64,000 bases of DNA from positions 1,721,966 to 1,785,965 of the forward strand of contig CP060531.1 in assembly GCA_016806715.1 (NCBI GenBank), given 5' to 3'. This stretch comes from Thermoplasmatales archaeon (lineage in GTDB: Archaea; Thermoplasmatota; Thermoplasmata; Thermoplasmatales; Thermoplasmataceae). This document shows, piece after piece, positions 8,835 through 18,045 of the stretch (its first letter is position 1; each line of letters starts with the position of its first letter). The notes beneath the pieces are model-generated. The model saw only the letters and a list, made by a program, of their open reading frames with translations. It did not search any database and had not been told where the DNA came from. A program made the translations under genes and the position numbers.

Positions 8835-9731
8835 TCAGTTCTCTATTTTTTCAAGTATTAAGTCCGACAGGAGGTTTATGTAGTCGGACCGGTCGTCCGG
8901 AAGTGCGGTCCTGCTATAGCTTAACCCGGACTTGACAACTGTTCCTCCAAACTCATAATCAAGGTCATAGAGTACTTCCAGGTGTGTATACAGGAACCCT
9001 ATGGGAACGGTGATCACCCCTGTTTTTCCGGACGCACCTATGGATGGCAGGGCATCGTATACAGACGGCCCAAGCCAGCTATTGCCATATTTCCCCCTGC
9101 TCTGGTATCCCAAAAGGTAGTCTGATATACCTGCCATCTCTGAGATCCTTGCCGCCGCCCTCGAGAATGATTTGTCATATTCACTCTCGTCCGTCGCAGA
9201 GTTCGGTAGGCTGTGGGCCGTGAACAGGATCTGCGATCGATCACTTAGGGAACCTTCAGTCTCCTTTAATATGCTGGCCCACATTCTGTAGAACTTTTCA
9301 GAATAGTCGAGACCATTTACAATGGAGACGTGCGATTGGGGTGCAATACGCTCCACAATTTCATTCAGGGGTTTGCTGTAGGATTCGACAACATTGTGCG
9401 AAGGAAACGGAAACATGGGTATCGCAATGATTTCTCCATACCCTTTCTCCGAAATGGTCTTCACTACCTCAGAGATCCATGGTTTCCAGTGTTTGTTTCC
9501 AAGGAAAATGCCGATATTTTTTCCGCTGAACCTCTGGATTAGTTTATCGATTACAGAATTTATCACGGCATTTGATGGTGATACTGCATTAACCATCCGG
9601 TATTTCTCAGTGTTTTCCTTTAAAGCATATTCTGGCACCGGTCTCCCCTCATATATGCCTTCAAGGTATGGATGAACATCTTCCATTGATATTGGACTGC
9701 CATAAGCCATTAAGAGAACTGCAGTTTTCAT
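8835..9731 (-). CDS. hemH: Ferrochelatase
   Basis: Inserts iron into protoporphyrin IX, the last step of the protoporphyrin-dependent haem pathway. Visible marks are the opening TAVLLMAYGSP, the metal-binding His in LFTAHSLP, the GYQSRGKYGNSWLGPSVYDAL block that matches the ferrochelatase consensus, and the late LEVLYDLDYE with the conserved acidic residues. Length is 298 residues, and no Fe-S cysteine cluster is present. It overlaps hemE by 4 nt (ATGA), so translation is coupled. Together these two genes imply this organism makes haem via uroporphyrinogen III and protoporphyrin rather than the sirohaem route used by many archaea. Confidence 0.93.
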   Translation of the reverse strand: MKTAVLLMAYGSPISMEDVHPYLEGIYEGRPVPEYALKENTEKYRMVNAVSPSNAVINSVIDKLIQRFSGKNIGIFLGNKHWKPWISEVVKTISEKGYGEIIAIPMFPFPSHNVVESYSKPLNEIVERIAPQSHVSIVNGLDYSEKFYRMWASILKETEGSLSDRSQILFTAHSLPNSATDESEYDKSFSRAAARISEMAGISDYLLGYQSRGKYGNSWLGPSVYDALPSIGASGKTGVITVPIGFLYTHLEVLYDLDYEFGGTVVKSGLSYSRTALPDDRSDYINLLSDLILEKIEN

Positions 9732-10750
9732 GCTCGTCTCCCAAATTCATGAACCTTTATTATAATATCCTTCAGTGTTCTGTAATCAGTGGTCGGAAGC
9801 ACGCCGTGTCCGAGGTTGAAGATGTAATCATCCTTGTATGAAATATCACCAAGTATTCGCTCGGTCTCCTTTATCGCCACAGTCGCTGATCCGGACGCAA
9901 TTGCCGGATCCAGGTTCCCCTGCAGACCAGTTTTGCTGGAGGTCAGGGAGTCTATAACACTGAGCCTGGTTCTCCAGTCGCCACTAATGTAGTCAAAGCC
10001 GCAGTCAGCTATCTTCTGTGCAATACCACCGGTGGCTACCGAGAAATAGATAATTTTTTTCCTGAACGTAGATATTTCAGAAACTATTTCTGAAAGATAT
10101 TTACTGATCGAGCCTTCGAACTGGTAAGGGGAAAAAAAGCCTGCCCAGCTGTCAAAAATCTGCACGACATCAGCACCCGCCCTAATCTGAATCTTCAACA
10201 TGCTAATTATCAGGTCCCTGAGCAGGGACATGTTCTCGTGAAACAGTTTTTCGTTGGTCACAAGCAAATGTTTGGTCGCAGTCATATCCTTATCGGCTTT
10301 TCCTGCTATGATATACGACAGCATGGTAACAGGACCGCCCGAGAACCCGATTAGTGGAATGTCTGCATGAGTGTCCTTGAATTTATGAATAGTTTCCTCC
10401 AGGGGATATTTCATTCTTTTTTCGTCAAATTCTGTTAACCTGATTTCACCGTCGGCTTTTCTCCGGGTCTTGACAACCGGACCAATCCCGTCTGCAAAAT
10501 CTACCTTTACATCCATAGCTTCCAGCGGCAGCAGAATATCCGAGAAAAGTATGGCAGCGTCCACGCCAATCCTCTTAATCGGCTCTTCCATGACCTTAAC
10601 GAGAAGGGATGGATCCATGCACATTTCCTTTATTGAAATGGACCTGCGGGTTTCAGTGTAACCGGGCAGATATCGTCCTGCTTGACGCATGAACCATACA
10701 GGTATAATGTCCGGTGTGCCGCCTTCCAGGATTACTTTAAAAGGATTCAT
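9728..10750 (-). CDS. hemE: Uroporphyrinogen decarboxylase
   Basis: Decarboxylates uroporphyrinogen III to coproporphyrinogen III. The N-terminus carries PVWFMRQAGRYLPGY, the family signature with the substrate-binding Arg residues. AAILFSDILLPLEAM supplies the catalytic Asp, and the C-terminal FNLGHGVLPTTD holds the conserved His. Length is 340 residues, typical of the family. First gene of the hemE-hemH pair, 35 nt downstream of asnS on the same strand, so it could belong to a longer DUF309-asnS-hemE-hemH transcript. Confidence 0.95.
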   Translation of the reverse strand: MNPFKVILEGGTPDIIPVWFMRQAGRYLPGYTETRRSISIKEMCMDPSLLVKVMEEPIKRIGVDAAILFSDILLPLEAMDVKVDFADGIGPVVKTRRKADGEIRLTEFDEKRMKYPLEETIHKFKDTHADIPLIGFSGGPVTMLSYIIAGKADKDMTATKHLLVTNEKLFHENMSLLRDLIISMLKIQIRAGADVVQIFDSWAGFFSPYQFEGSISKYLSEIVSEISTFRKKIIYFSVATGGIAQKIADCGFDYISGDWRTRLSVIDSLTSSKTGLQGNLDPAIASGSATVAIKETERILGDISYKDDYIFNLGHGVLPTTDYRTLKDIIIKVHEFGRRA

Positions 10751-10785
10751 GGCTTTTCAACACACTCTCTGATGGCTCCATAAGG

Positions 10786-12075
10786 TCAAGGTCTTGTCCT
10801 TCTTATCGTTCTGGGAAATGGAATTGCATTCTTGATATTGTCAAGCTTGCAGATCCACATTATTGCCCTGTCCAGCCCGAGACCAAATCCAGAATGTGGT
10901 ACGCTGCCGTATTTCCTGAGATCCGTGTACCAATAATAGTCATCGCTATTGAGATTGTATTCCTTCATCCGATCCTGCAATTCCTGGGAATCCCAAATCC
11001 TTTCACTTCCTCCTATTATTTCGCCGTAGCCTTCTGGTGCAAGTAGATCATGGCACAGCAACTCTCCAGGATTTTCGGGGTCAGGACGATGATAGAATGT
11101 CTTCAGTTCTTTAGGGTAATTTGTTACGAAAACCGGGCGATCATAGTGAACCATTATCTGCTTTTCTTCATCTGATCCCAGGTCATCTCCGTACTTGATA
11201 TTCATTCCAGTTTTCTGTGCCCTTTCGATCAACTCAGAATATTTCATCCTGATAAACGGTTGCATCCATGTCCTGAGTGTAGCAGGTTCTCTTCCCAGGA
11301 TAGCCAAATCTGCAGAATTCTCTTCAACTACCCTTCCAAGTATAAAATGAATCATTCGCTCCTCTATATCCATCATCTCGGAGTTGCCGATCCATGCAAC
11401 CTCTGCCTCTCCATGCCAGTACTCTGTCAGGTGCCTCCAGGTTCTCGATTTCTCTGCTCTGAAACTGGGAGAAATTGTAAAAACCTTTTCCAGTCCGAAA
11501 ATCATTGTTTCAAGATAGAACTGAGCGCTCTGTGTAAGGCTGACTTCAGTTCCGAAGAAGGGAACCTTGAAAAGTGTGGTACCTCCTTCAGTTGCAGTTG
11601 AAACCATGAACGGCGCTTGGACCTGGTAAAAACCCTCAGAATAAAAGAAATCAGAGAATGCCTTGAATACAGTAGACCGTACTTTCAACACTGCCGTGAA
11701 TTCCTGGCTCCTCAGCCAGAGGTGCCTGTTGTCCAGAAGGAATTCATCCCCCTTGTCCTTGGTAATCGGAAATGATTCATCCCTCTGATAAACCTTGAAA
11801 TCGGTAATGTCAATTTCATACCCTGTCACTGCACGGTCGTCTTTTTTGAGAGTTCCTTCCAGTTCAAGGCTGCTTTCTATGCCCAGAGAGGATATTGTCC
11901 TGAACTTCTCCTCTCCAAGTGCTGCCACGCTTGCAACGGTTTGCACTATACCGCTAGAATCCCTGACAACAATGAATGCAATTTTACCACTGCTCCTGGT
12001 CCTGTAAACCCAACCATGAATTGGAACATGTTTTCCAATAAATTTTTCGGAGAGTATCTCTTTTATTGAATACAT
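10786..12075 (-). CDS. asnS: Asparaginyl-tRNA synthetase (class IIb)
   Basis: Charges tRNA-Asn. An N-terminal OB fold (about residues 10-100) precedes a class II core. Motif 2 is in [19 protein letters not shown], motif 3 is [13 protein letters not shown], and the C-terminus ends [10 protein letters not shown]. The sequence around [13 protein letters not shown] and [10 protein letters not shown] fits archaeal AsnRS rather than AspRS, which has a different end motif (FPRDPxR). The ATG at 12075 gives the N-terminal length seen in archaeal AsnRS. A GTG at 12090 would overlap the DUF309 stop (GTGA) and add five residues. AspRS/AsnRS mis-assignment is the main alternative. Confidence 0.88.
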   Translation of the reverse strand: MYSIKEILSEKFIGKHVPIHGWVYRTRSSGKIAFIVVRDSSGIVQTVASVAALGEEKFRTISSLGIESSLELEGTLKKDDRAVTGYEIDITDFKVYQRDESFPITKDKGDEFLLDNRHLWLRSQEFTAVLKVRSTVFKAFSDFFYSEGFYQVQAPFMVSTATEGGTTLFKVPFFGTEVSLTQSAQFYLETMIFGLEKVFTISPSFRAEKSRTWRHLTEYWHGEAEVAWIGNSEMMDIEERMIHFILGRVVEENSADLAILGREPATLRTWMQPFIRMKYSELIERAQKTGMNIKYGDDLGSDEEKQIMVHYDRPVFVTNYPKELKTFYHRPDPENPGELLCHDLLAPEGYGEIIGGSERIWDSQELQDRMKEYNLNSDDYYWYTDLRKYGSVPHSGFGLGLDRAIMWICKLDNIKNAIPFPRTIRRTRP

Positions 12076-12086
12076 CAGAGAAGAAA

Positions 12087-12662
12087 TCACGGGCTGCTAT
12101 TATAATTTTGTAGATGCTTTATCTCTACCAGATGTATGCGTAGCGGGTACACAAATCTTGATGAAAATGTAAAATATTTCTGAGTGAGATTATGCGATGA
12201 TCTCATCCTGGAGACAGTCCTGGCGAAAACCGTCCTGGCAGTATCCTCCTGTCCCATCTGAAATTTTATCATCGAAACCGAGAGATGAATTATATCTCTG
12301 AAATACGATTTTTCGTTTCCGTTTGTGCATTTCCACAGGGTCTCAAGGAGCATGTGCGCTTCCCAATACCTTTCCTCATCAAACAGGCCAGAGACAGTGT
12401 CTAGAATGTTTATTTTTCTGCTGATTATCTTATCATTTTCCAGGACAGTGCTTTCCGGGATTACTGCTATCTTCCTGATTCTCAGCATTACCACTTTAGA
12501 TTTTATCGCCTTCACGAAGCCCATTGGGGATTCTGTACCGACATCGAGTTCTATCGAATCCGTGTGTTTCCGCAGTATGGGTTTCCTAGTGATATGCTTG
12601 GTCAGGCTGCGAAAGTCGACATCGTCAACATTCTTGGTAAATAGCAAAATTCTTGCGTTCAT
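12087..12662 (-). CDS. DUF309-domain protein
   Basis: 191-residue protein of unknown function. The C-terminal half (about 90-150) matches the DUF309 helical pattern: a Glu/His-rich helix ([16 protein letters not shown]) followed by [20 protein letters not shown]309 is a small all-helical domain whose biochemical role is not established. The N-terminal 80 residues are beta-rich and not recognised. It sits immediately upstream of asnS, sharing the stop/start region, which suggests cotranscription and perhaps a link to translation; this is inference from position only. Confidence 0.72.
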   Translation of the reverse strand: MNARILLFTKNVDDVDFRSLTKHITRKPILRKHTDSIELDVGTESPMGFVKAIKSKVVMLRIRKIAVIPESTVLENDKIISRKINILDTVSGLFDEERYWEAHMLLETLWKCTNGNEKSYFRDIIHLSVSMIKFQMGQEDTARTVFARTVSRMRSSHNLTQKYFTFSSRFVYPLRIHLVEIKHLQNYNSSP

Positions 12663-12880
12663 GCAACTCTACCGAGGACAATTATTATTTTCTTCATATA
12701 CTTGAGGTATTCTACTACCATACGAATAAGAATATCTTTTCACTCAGGAACTGCAAATATTAAGACAGGAACAGTGTGAAGTTTATTTTACCCGAGCAGA
12801 TAACTCCTTTCTCCCGGAATCCTGTATTTCTAAGCCCTTAACAGAGGTAAATGCCGCCTTTTAAATGCCTGAAATCCGGC

Positions 12881-13756
12881 TTACGGATGGTTAGTGTCGA
12901 GATTTCTCCCGGTTATTCCTCCTCGCTGCGTTGATCGCGAGCCTCCTGAAACATCATTCGTGCCGGCGAAGAATGGATTTGCCTGAAGTTGTGTGGCGGG
13001 TTGAGATTCAAGGTACGTAATGACGCTGGTAATATTCACAGATACATTGTGTATGTTTTCCGTTATGGCGTTGCCTGTACCTCGTGTAAGCCATGACATT
13101 AAGGTACTGCACGAGGCATTGGCAAGTACAGATGGAGGGTAGAAACCACCTATATGCAGGTACAAGCCACCGATAAGGATGAAAGGTATGTGTCCGGATG
13201 GATCATATTCACTGAATAGGTACTGATCCGTGGCATTCATTGACTGGTACGGCTGCCAGTTCCTGTTAGAAGTCTCATAACCGTAGAATGCTATGGTAGA
13301 TGACGAATATGATGCGTTTGCAAAGTTGAGGCCAGGAGTATCGGGATATATATCCGTGGAATTGGAGCTTACATATGCAAGACCTGACCATGATCCACCC
13401 CCGGAAGTGAGAGAGGAGTATATTGACCAGCTAACGGCAGCACAGTATGGACATGCAATGGAACCGACGAAGATAATGGGTATCTTGCCTCCTATCAAGG
13501 ATGGAAAAGATGAGACTCTTGAGAATCCGGCTAGCGAGGCTGGATAGCTACTCGATCTGGTATTGTCTGATGATGATCCCTTTGGAACAAACTCTATCTT
13601 GTAAACTGCAACGGAAGTGACAATAAGGGCGACAAGTATTGACGCTGTAATCAGAATTCTGGCCTTCCTCCTTCTCGCTGAACTGCTCCTGGCATCCGCT
13701 TCCCTCTGGTTATAATGCTGTTTCTTTTTCCTGTTTCTGTTTGTATTCCTGGACAT
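12881..13756 (-). CDS. DUF929-type membrane-anchored thioredoxin-like protein
   Basis: 291 residues: a very basic cytoplasmic N-terminus (1-33, many Lys/Arg), one membrane segment (about 34-55), then a Ser/Thr/Tyr/Asn-rich extracytoplasmic domain. A CPYC motif at residues 102-105 (VGSIACPYC) is a thioredoxin-type redox motif; the domain resembles DUF929, found in Thermoplasmata and Sulfolobales. A disulfide oxidoreductase or isomerase acting outside the membrane is plausible. It is the promoter-distal of three same-strand genes for exported proteins, so those neighbours are possible substrates. No sequencing-type problem is seen in this gene. Confidence 0.75.
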   Translation of the reverse strand: MSRNTNRNRKKKQHYNQREADARSSSARRRKARILITASILVALIVTSVAVYKIEFVPKGSSSDNTRSSSYPASLAGFSRVSSFPSLIGGKIPIIFVGSIACPYCAAVSWSIYSSLTSGGGSWSGLAYVSSNSTDIYPDTPGLNFANASYSSSTIAFYGYETSNRNWQPYQSMNATDQYLFSEYDPSGHIPFILIGGLYLHIGGFYPPSVLANASCSTLMSWLTRGTGNAITENIHNVSVNITSVITYLESQPATQLQANPFFAGTNDVSGGSRSTQRGGITGRNLDTNHP

Positions 13757-13803
13757 GATGAACTACCAGATTACAGTTTTGCACGGATATGCGGTTCCAC
13801 GAT

Positions 13804-14514
13804 TCACTGATTGACAAATGGAATCTGGACAGTGTGTGAGATCCACTGCGTTGGTCCTATAACGTAGTAAGGGCCGAATTCAATCACCGGGGCAACTTCT
13901 AGCGAATAAGTAACGTTGTAACTGTTTCCGTACACCCAAGGAATGCCTGGCATCGACTTAAGAACAGTCTTGTTTATAGTAAAGGGGGTTAGTGGAAGAA
14001 ACTCAAAGTAATATCGATTGATGGAGTCATTGTAAGCTAACTGACTGGGGCTCTCTGTCAAGTAATTGGGAATTGATACTCCATTATTGGTATTCGGGTA
14101 AATTTTCGTTTCATTGATCAAGATGGTCACGTTCGAAGTATAGACTCGTAGCAAGAACGTGCCCAGATACGGAAATCCGATTGATTGATTCACCTTTGTC
14201 ACGAGGATCATAAAGGCATCTGCACTCCCGTAAAAATATTGATCGTAACCATACATGGAAAAGCTGAATCCATAACTAGCGCTGCTCCCGTCCAAAGTGA
14301 AGTTATGGAAGAACAGGGTCGAAGGCGAGCCATAACCGAGTCCGCTGAGAGAATCATTGATTTCAGCGATAGTTATTGCCCTAGCGAATCCTGGGCTGGT
14401 CAAGGCAGGACTCGGAAGATGAGGCTCGCTGACACTGCTCGCCAATGTGTATCCTCCCAAACTGACCAGGATTGCAGACATCAATATGGCAACGACCGAT
14501 TTCCTTTTGATCAT
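13804..14514 (-). CDS. Secreted protein of unknown function
   Basis: 236 residues. The N-terminus (MIKRKSVVAILMSAILVSLGG) is a clear signal peptide or membrane anchor. The remainder is beta-rich, Tyr/Ser/Asn/Pro-rich and full of N-glycosylation sequons (for example NFTLDGS, NVTILINE, NKTV), as expected for an exported acidophile protein. No catalytic motif and only one Trp-rich spot near the C-terminus (TQWISH). No family recognised. It lies 47 nt upstream of the DUF929 gene and 48 nt downstream of another secreted protein, all on the minus strand, so a three-gene export operon is likely. Confidence 0.65.
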   Translation of the reverse strand: MIKRKSVVAILMSAILVSLGGYTLASSVSEPHLPSPALTSPGFARAITIAEINDSLSGLGYGSPSTLFFHNFTLDGSSASYGFSFSMYGYDQYFYGSADAFMILVTKVNQSIGFPYLGTFLLRVYTSNVTILINETKIYPNTNNGVSIPNYLTESPSQLAYNDSINRYYFEFLPLTPFTINKTVLKSMPGIPWVYGNSYNVTYSLEVAPVIEFGPYYVIGPTQWISHTVQIPFVNQ

Positions 14515-14562
14515 TCTTTTTGCCTCTGTTTTAATTGAAATTTATTGGTGCGAGCATTTCTT

Positions 14563-15549
14563 TCAACTCCCAGCCATTGTGTAATATAAAGCGTTTGACG
14601 CATAGTACACGTTGGTATCCGGTGAACCAACAATCACATAATCTGTGGTGTAGTTCAACGTCCCAATATATCCCGGAGAGGGGTATGAACCACCTAGGAT
14701 TGAGTCATAGGTGACATTGTAGTAAAATTCACTGTAGACATTGAAGATATAAGATGCATGGAAATTTAAGTCAAATAGCCCGTATCTGACACCCAGCGTG
14801 TTGTACGCAAGATCACAGTAAGACCCACCAACCCTGCCACAGAGCGAAGGATCAGACGTTTGCGAACCCGCACTAACATTATACGAGAAATAGTCATTAG
14901 CGTTTGTATTTTCACTGAGAGTGAACGATGTCTGTGATGCTGTATTTTCCATCAGAGCCAGCAGCCCTATTGCCGCGGACACTGCTCTAAGAACCGGAGC
15001 TCCCGGCTCTGGTACCAAAGCAGCGAAGGCAATCGCAACAGAAAGTGCACTCAGAGACTCTGAAGTAACACCAGCCTCACTATTTTGGAAATTTTGGAAG
15101 TATCCGATGGTCGTAGACCCAGGGTATACTTGTAGATGTGGGTCACCTATGCTTCTGTTTCCACTGAAAAACGAGACTATCTGGCTCACGCTATTAACAC
15201 CGTAAGTCGAACTTGAGGTAGGAACAAAAATAGTGTTCAATCCCGTGTGGTCTCCATTACCATATGCAACTACAGGTCTATACAGGTCCACGCTGTTGAC
15301 AATGTAACCCACCGGGTTACCACTAGAATCGTATATCTCGGCGACCTGCACCCGGCTATTGCGCAACAGCATGAACACGGAATTCTGATCGGTATCATTC
15401 ACAACTCTCATGGAAATGACCTCCGTAACCTCAGGCACTTCGGAAGTGCCGTTAATCCCGTATATTTTCCAGTTAACGTTATACGATCGCCCTTCCATGG
15501 TGATCAGGGTGTTCGTTATAGGTGCAGGAAAAAGTTGGATCATGAACAC
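14563..15549 (-). CDS. Secreted protein of unknown function; signal peptide lies in another frame
   Basis: The open frame encodes about 328 residues of Tyr/Ser/Asn-rich, beta-type extracytoplasmic sequence with one internal hydrophobic helix (about 165-205, with ALSVAIAFAALV). It starts only at a GTG (15549) and lacks an export signal. Just upstream, a second frame begins with ATG at 15614 behind an AGGAAGG ribosome-binding stretch and encodes a good signal peptide (MLVSILISFIVAASGSGG), then stops at 15542. Adding one G to the G6 tract (plus-strand C6, 15561-15566) fuses the signal to the main frame. The gene is therefore either phase-variable, a recent pseudogene, or carries a homopolymer sequencing error. 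No family recognised. Confidence 0.6.
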   Translation of the reverse strand: MFMIQLFPAPITNTLITMEGRSYNVNWKIYGINGTSEVPEVTEVISMRVVNDTDQNSVFMLLRNSRVQVAEIYDSSGNPVGYIVNSVDLYRPVVAYGNGDHTGLNTIFVPTSSSTYGVNSVSQIVSFFSGNRSIGDPHLQVYPGSTTIGYFQNFQNSEAGVTSESLSALSVAIAFAALVPEPGAPVLRAVSAAIGLLALMENTASQTSFTLSENTNANDYFSYNVSAGSQTSDPSLCGRVGGSYCDLAYNTLGVRYGLFDLNFHASYIFNVYSEFYYNVTYDSILGGSYPSPGYIGTLNYTTDYVIVGSPDTNVYYASNALYYTMAGS

Positions 15550-15898
15550 CTGGAGTAACTCCCCCCACTGCCTGAAGCGGCAACAATAAATGAGATCAGG
15601 ATCGATACTAACATCTGTATTGCCTTCCTGCCGGAATATCTCGGCGGGATACTTCGAACTTGTTATAAATACAAGATAATTATATTTATATTTTATGGTG
15701 GTTCACAGCTCAGTATCGCCCATCGTCTGTTAGCTGCGTCGATCATTATTTGTATGACTTTTTTTTACGAAGATTCTCCTCCCGGGAATAGAAATTTAGA
15801 GCAGCGCAAAATTCGGCTCCACGACATCAACAAAATTTATTTAACCAAGTTACTTATCTTCTATAGTATCTGAATTGATAGCAAAGGATGATCCGATT

Positions 15899-16648
15899 AT
15901 GAAACTTAGGATAAGCGTCAAGAATTTAAAGGAAATTGCAGACCTTCTGAATACCATTGTCAGTGAGGCCAAGTTAACTTTCAAGAAAGAAGGCGTAATA
16001 ATAAAGGCTGTTGACCCTGCCCATGTGGCAATGGTGAGCCTTGACATACCCTCTGGATCTTTTGAAACATACGACATAGATGGAGACGAAGATATCTCGC
16101 TGGACATCGAGAGATTGAAATCCATTCTCAAGTTGGCAAGTTCCGGAGACGTCATTTCGATTTTAAAAGAGAAAGACAGGCTCAAATTTGAGATTGGTAC
16201 AATAGTTAAGACACTCTCATTGCTTGACAACAATACAATCACGACTCCGAGAGTACCGCAGGTCAGCTCAGAAAGTTATGTGGTTCTTGCAAAATACGAA
16301 TTGGAAAAGGGACTAAAGGCAGCTGAAGATGTATCAGATTCCATAAGACTGACATTAACGGCCAGTGATTTCAGGGCGAGATCGCTCTCCGACACTGAGG
16401 AATCTGAGATGGTACTTTCAAAAGAACTGTTGAAGGAGATCAAGTGTGAGGAATCCGTCAAGAGTTCATATCCACTGGACTACCTGCTTAAACTGGTCAA
16501 GTCGCTTTCAAGCACTGATTCACTGAAATTGAGTTTCAAGGACGATTACCCTCTTACCATAGAATTTGAATTCGGACAGCCGGCAAAAGGATCGGCGGAT
16601 GCATTTATAAAGGGCATTTTCCTGTTAGCGCCGAGAATGGAACAGTAA
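15899..16648 (+). CDS. pcn: DNA polymerase sliding clamp (PCNA)
   Basis: Trimeric clamp that tethers polymerases, FEN1 and ligase to DNA. 249 residues, the usual archaeal length. The two-domain PCNA pattern is visible: the first domain ends DVISILKEKDRLKFEIGT, an interdomain connector follows (LDNNTITTPRVPQ), and the C-terminus has PLTIEFEFG followed by the short hydrophobic end FLLAPRMEQ. An in-frame TTG at 15875 is unlikely as start; the ATG at 15899 matches the family N-terminus (MKLRISVKNLKEIADLL). A TATA-like AAATTTATTTAACC lies about 55-65 nt upstream. Confidence 0.92.
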   Translation: MKLRISVKNLKEIADLLNTIVSEAKLTFKKEGVIIKAVDPAHVAMVSLDIPSGSFETYDIDGDEDISLDIERLKSILKLASSGDVISILKEKDRLKFEIGTIVKTLSLLDNNTITTPRVPQVSSESYVVLAKYELEKGLKAAEDVSDSIRLTLTASDFRARSLSDTEESEMVLSKELLKEIKCEESVKSSYPLDYLLKLVKSLSSTDSLKLSFKDDYPLTIEFEFGQPAKGSADAFIKGIFLLAPRMEQ

Positions 16649-16654
16649 GGGAAG

Positions 16655-16729
16655 CGGGCGCGGGGGGATTCGGACCCCCGATCTACAGCTTAGGAGGCTG
16701 TTGCCATATCCGGACTGGGCCACGCGCCC
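16655..16729 (-). tRNA. tRNA-Arg (anticodon CCU)
   Basis: Read on the minus strand: acceptor GGGCGCG pairs with CGCGCCC, the D stem is GCC/GGC, the anticodon stem ACAGC/GCTGT encloses loop CTCCTAA with U33 and anticodon CCU (reads AGG), there is a five-base variable loop AGATC, and the T arm is GGGGG-TCCGAAT-CCCCC. Discriminator base is G. CCA is not encoded and no intron is seen. It lies just 3' of pcn on the opposite strand. Confidence 0.93.
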
Positions 16730-16862
16730 AACGGCATCAGACAAAACTCCGTAATGCGGAATATTTGTCAGGACCCATTTCTGTGGGAAATGACAGGATT
16801 CTATAAAACATTTCTTTAAACGGCGACTTAACGATTATTATGTAGTTAGGGATAAGGGAAAT

Positions 16863-17339
16863 ATGCAGGTAAAAATGGATGGTTGGCAGGCTGGTCTGAG
16901 ATTTTCGGCGGCTCACTTTATACCCTCACACAATAAATGCTCGAGGCTACATGGACATGACTATGCAATAATAGTCAGGATTTGGGGAGATCCAGTTGAT
17001 GGGATCGTGGTCGATTATGATGACATCACAAGATACGTGATGAGCATTATAGGTGTAATGGATCACAAGCTACTGATACCTACAAGAAGCGACGTTATAA
17101 AGCATGTATGCAGGAATGGAACCTGTGAAATATCTTACAATGACAAGAAATTAAGCGTAGCTGAAAGCGATGTATGCCTTTGCGATACAATGTCATCATC
17201 AAGTGAAGACCTTTCTAAACATATATCAATGAAACTTGCCGAGAAGCTTAAGGATGCAAAGAATGTAAAGGGGCTGGAGATCGGAGTGCAGGAAGGTCCA
17301 GGGCAGGGAGCGTATTCGGAAGTGATCATTAACGAGTAA
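16863..17339 (+). CDS. queD: QueD/6-pyruvoyl-tetrahydropterin synthase family enzyme
   Basis: Zinc enzyme of the PTPS fold; in archaea it makes 6-carboxy-tetrahydropterin on the route to preQ0 for archaeosine in tRNA. Zinc histidines are in FSAAHFIPSHN and RLHGHDYAI, with the catalytic Cys nearby (NKCSRLHGH), and a late EIGVQEGPGQGAYSE contains the substrate Glu. Length is 158 residues; an insertion of about 35 residues (with three Cys) in the middle is longer than in bacterial QueD. It runs directly into queC, which supports a QueD rather than a biopterin role. Confidence 0.86.
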   Translation: MQVKMDGWQAGLRFSAAHFIPSHNKCSRLHGHDYAIIVRIWGDPVDGIVVDYDDITRYVMSIIGVMDHKLLIPTRSDVIKHVCRNGTCEISYNDKKLSVAESDVCLCDTMSSSSEDLSKHISMKLAEKLKDAKNVKGLEIGVQEGPGQGAYSEVIINE

Positions 17340-17346
17340 GAGGGCG

Positions 17347-18045
17347 ATTTCGCTTCTTTCCGGCGGTCTCGATTCCAGTACCGTGCTCGCCATTGCAAAG
17401 GATTATGGATTTGACGTTACTGCCCTGAGCTTTAATTACGGCCAGCGCCACTCTATCGAGATTCTTTCATCTATGAGGATCGCTAAACATTTCGAAGTGG
17501 AACAGAAGGTGTTCAACCTTGACCTGAGCCAGATTGGGGGCAGTTCTCTTACATCCAGTATTCCAGTTGAAAAAAGGACGCTCGAGGAAATTGGTGATAG
17601 GATACCCTCTTCATATGTGCCTGCTAGAAATACCATCTTTCTTTCGATAGCATCTGCATACGCCGAAACAATAGGGGCTCAGACAATTTTCATAGGCGCA
17701 AATGCGCTTGATTATTCCGGATATCCAGATTGCAGGCCCGAATTTTTTACTTCCATGGAACAAAGCATCAATCTTGGGACGAAGGCCGGACTGAACAGCA
17801 GGATAAGAATATCTGTCCCGCTCCAGTTTCTTTCAAAGGCTGAAATAATAGCCAAGGGGACTGCACTCAACGTGCCATATGATTTGACCTACTCATGCTA
17901 CAATGGTGGAGAATTAGCTTGTGGTGAGTGTGACTCATGCCTTCTTAGACTCAAAGGCTTTGTGGAAGCAGGTATCGCTGATCCAATAAAATATGAGAAA
18001 TATCCGGAATTTTACTCCAGATTTATTAAAAAGAGTGGGAATTAG
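17347..18045 (+). CDS. queC: 7-cyano-7-deazaguanine (preQ0) synthase, start codon unclear
   Basis: ATP-dependent PP-loop enzyme converting 7-carboxy-7-deazaguanine to preQ0, the archaeosine precursor. The PP-loop SLLSGGLDSSTVLA and the zinc cluster in CYNGGELACGECDSC are present. The conserved frame is open back to a TGA at 17323-17325, yet no ATG, GTG or TTG occurs before the PP-loop; the first is GTG at 17383, which would delete SGGLDSS. The coordinate given is an ATT (17347) directly before the conserved strand, as a placeholder. Alternatives are another near-cognate start or a frameshift from queD. It ends 4 nt inside the convergent mdh gene. Confidence 0.82.
   Translation: MSLLSGGLDSSTVLAIAKDYGFDVTALSFNYGQRHSIEILSSMRIAKHFEVEQKVFNLDLSQIGGSSLTSSIPVEKRTLEEIGDRIPSSYVPARNTIFLSIASAYAETIGAQTIFIGANALDYSGYPDCRPEFFTSMEQSINLGTKAGLNSRIRISVPLQFLSKAEIIAKGTALNVPYDLTYSCYNGGELACGECDSCLLRLKGFVEAGIADPIKYEKYPEFYSRFIKKSGN

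Noticed and set aside
10786-12075. Aspartyl-tRNA synthetase
   Set aside because: The C-terminal [10 protein letters not shown] and active-site segments fit AsnRS better than AspRS.
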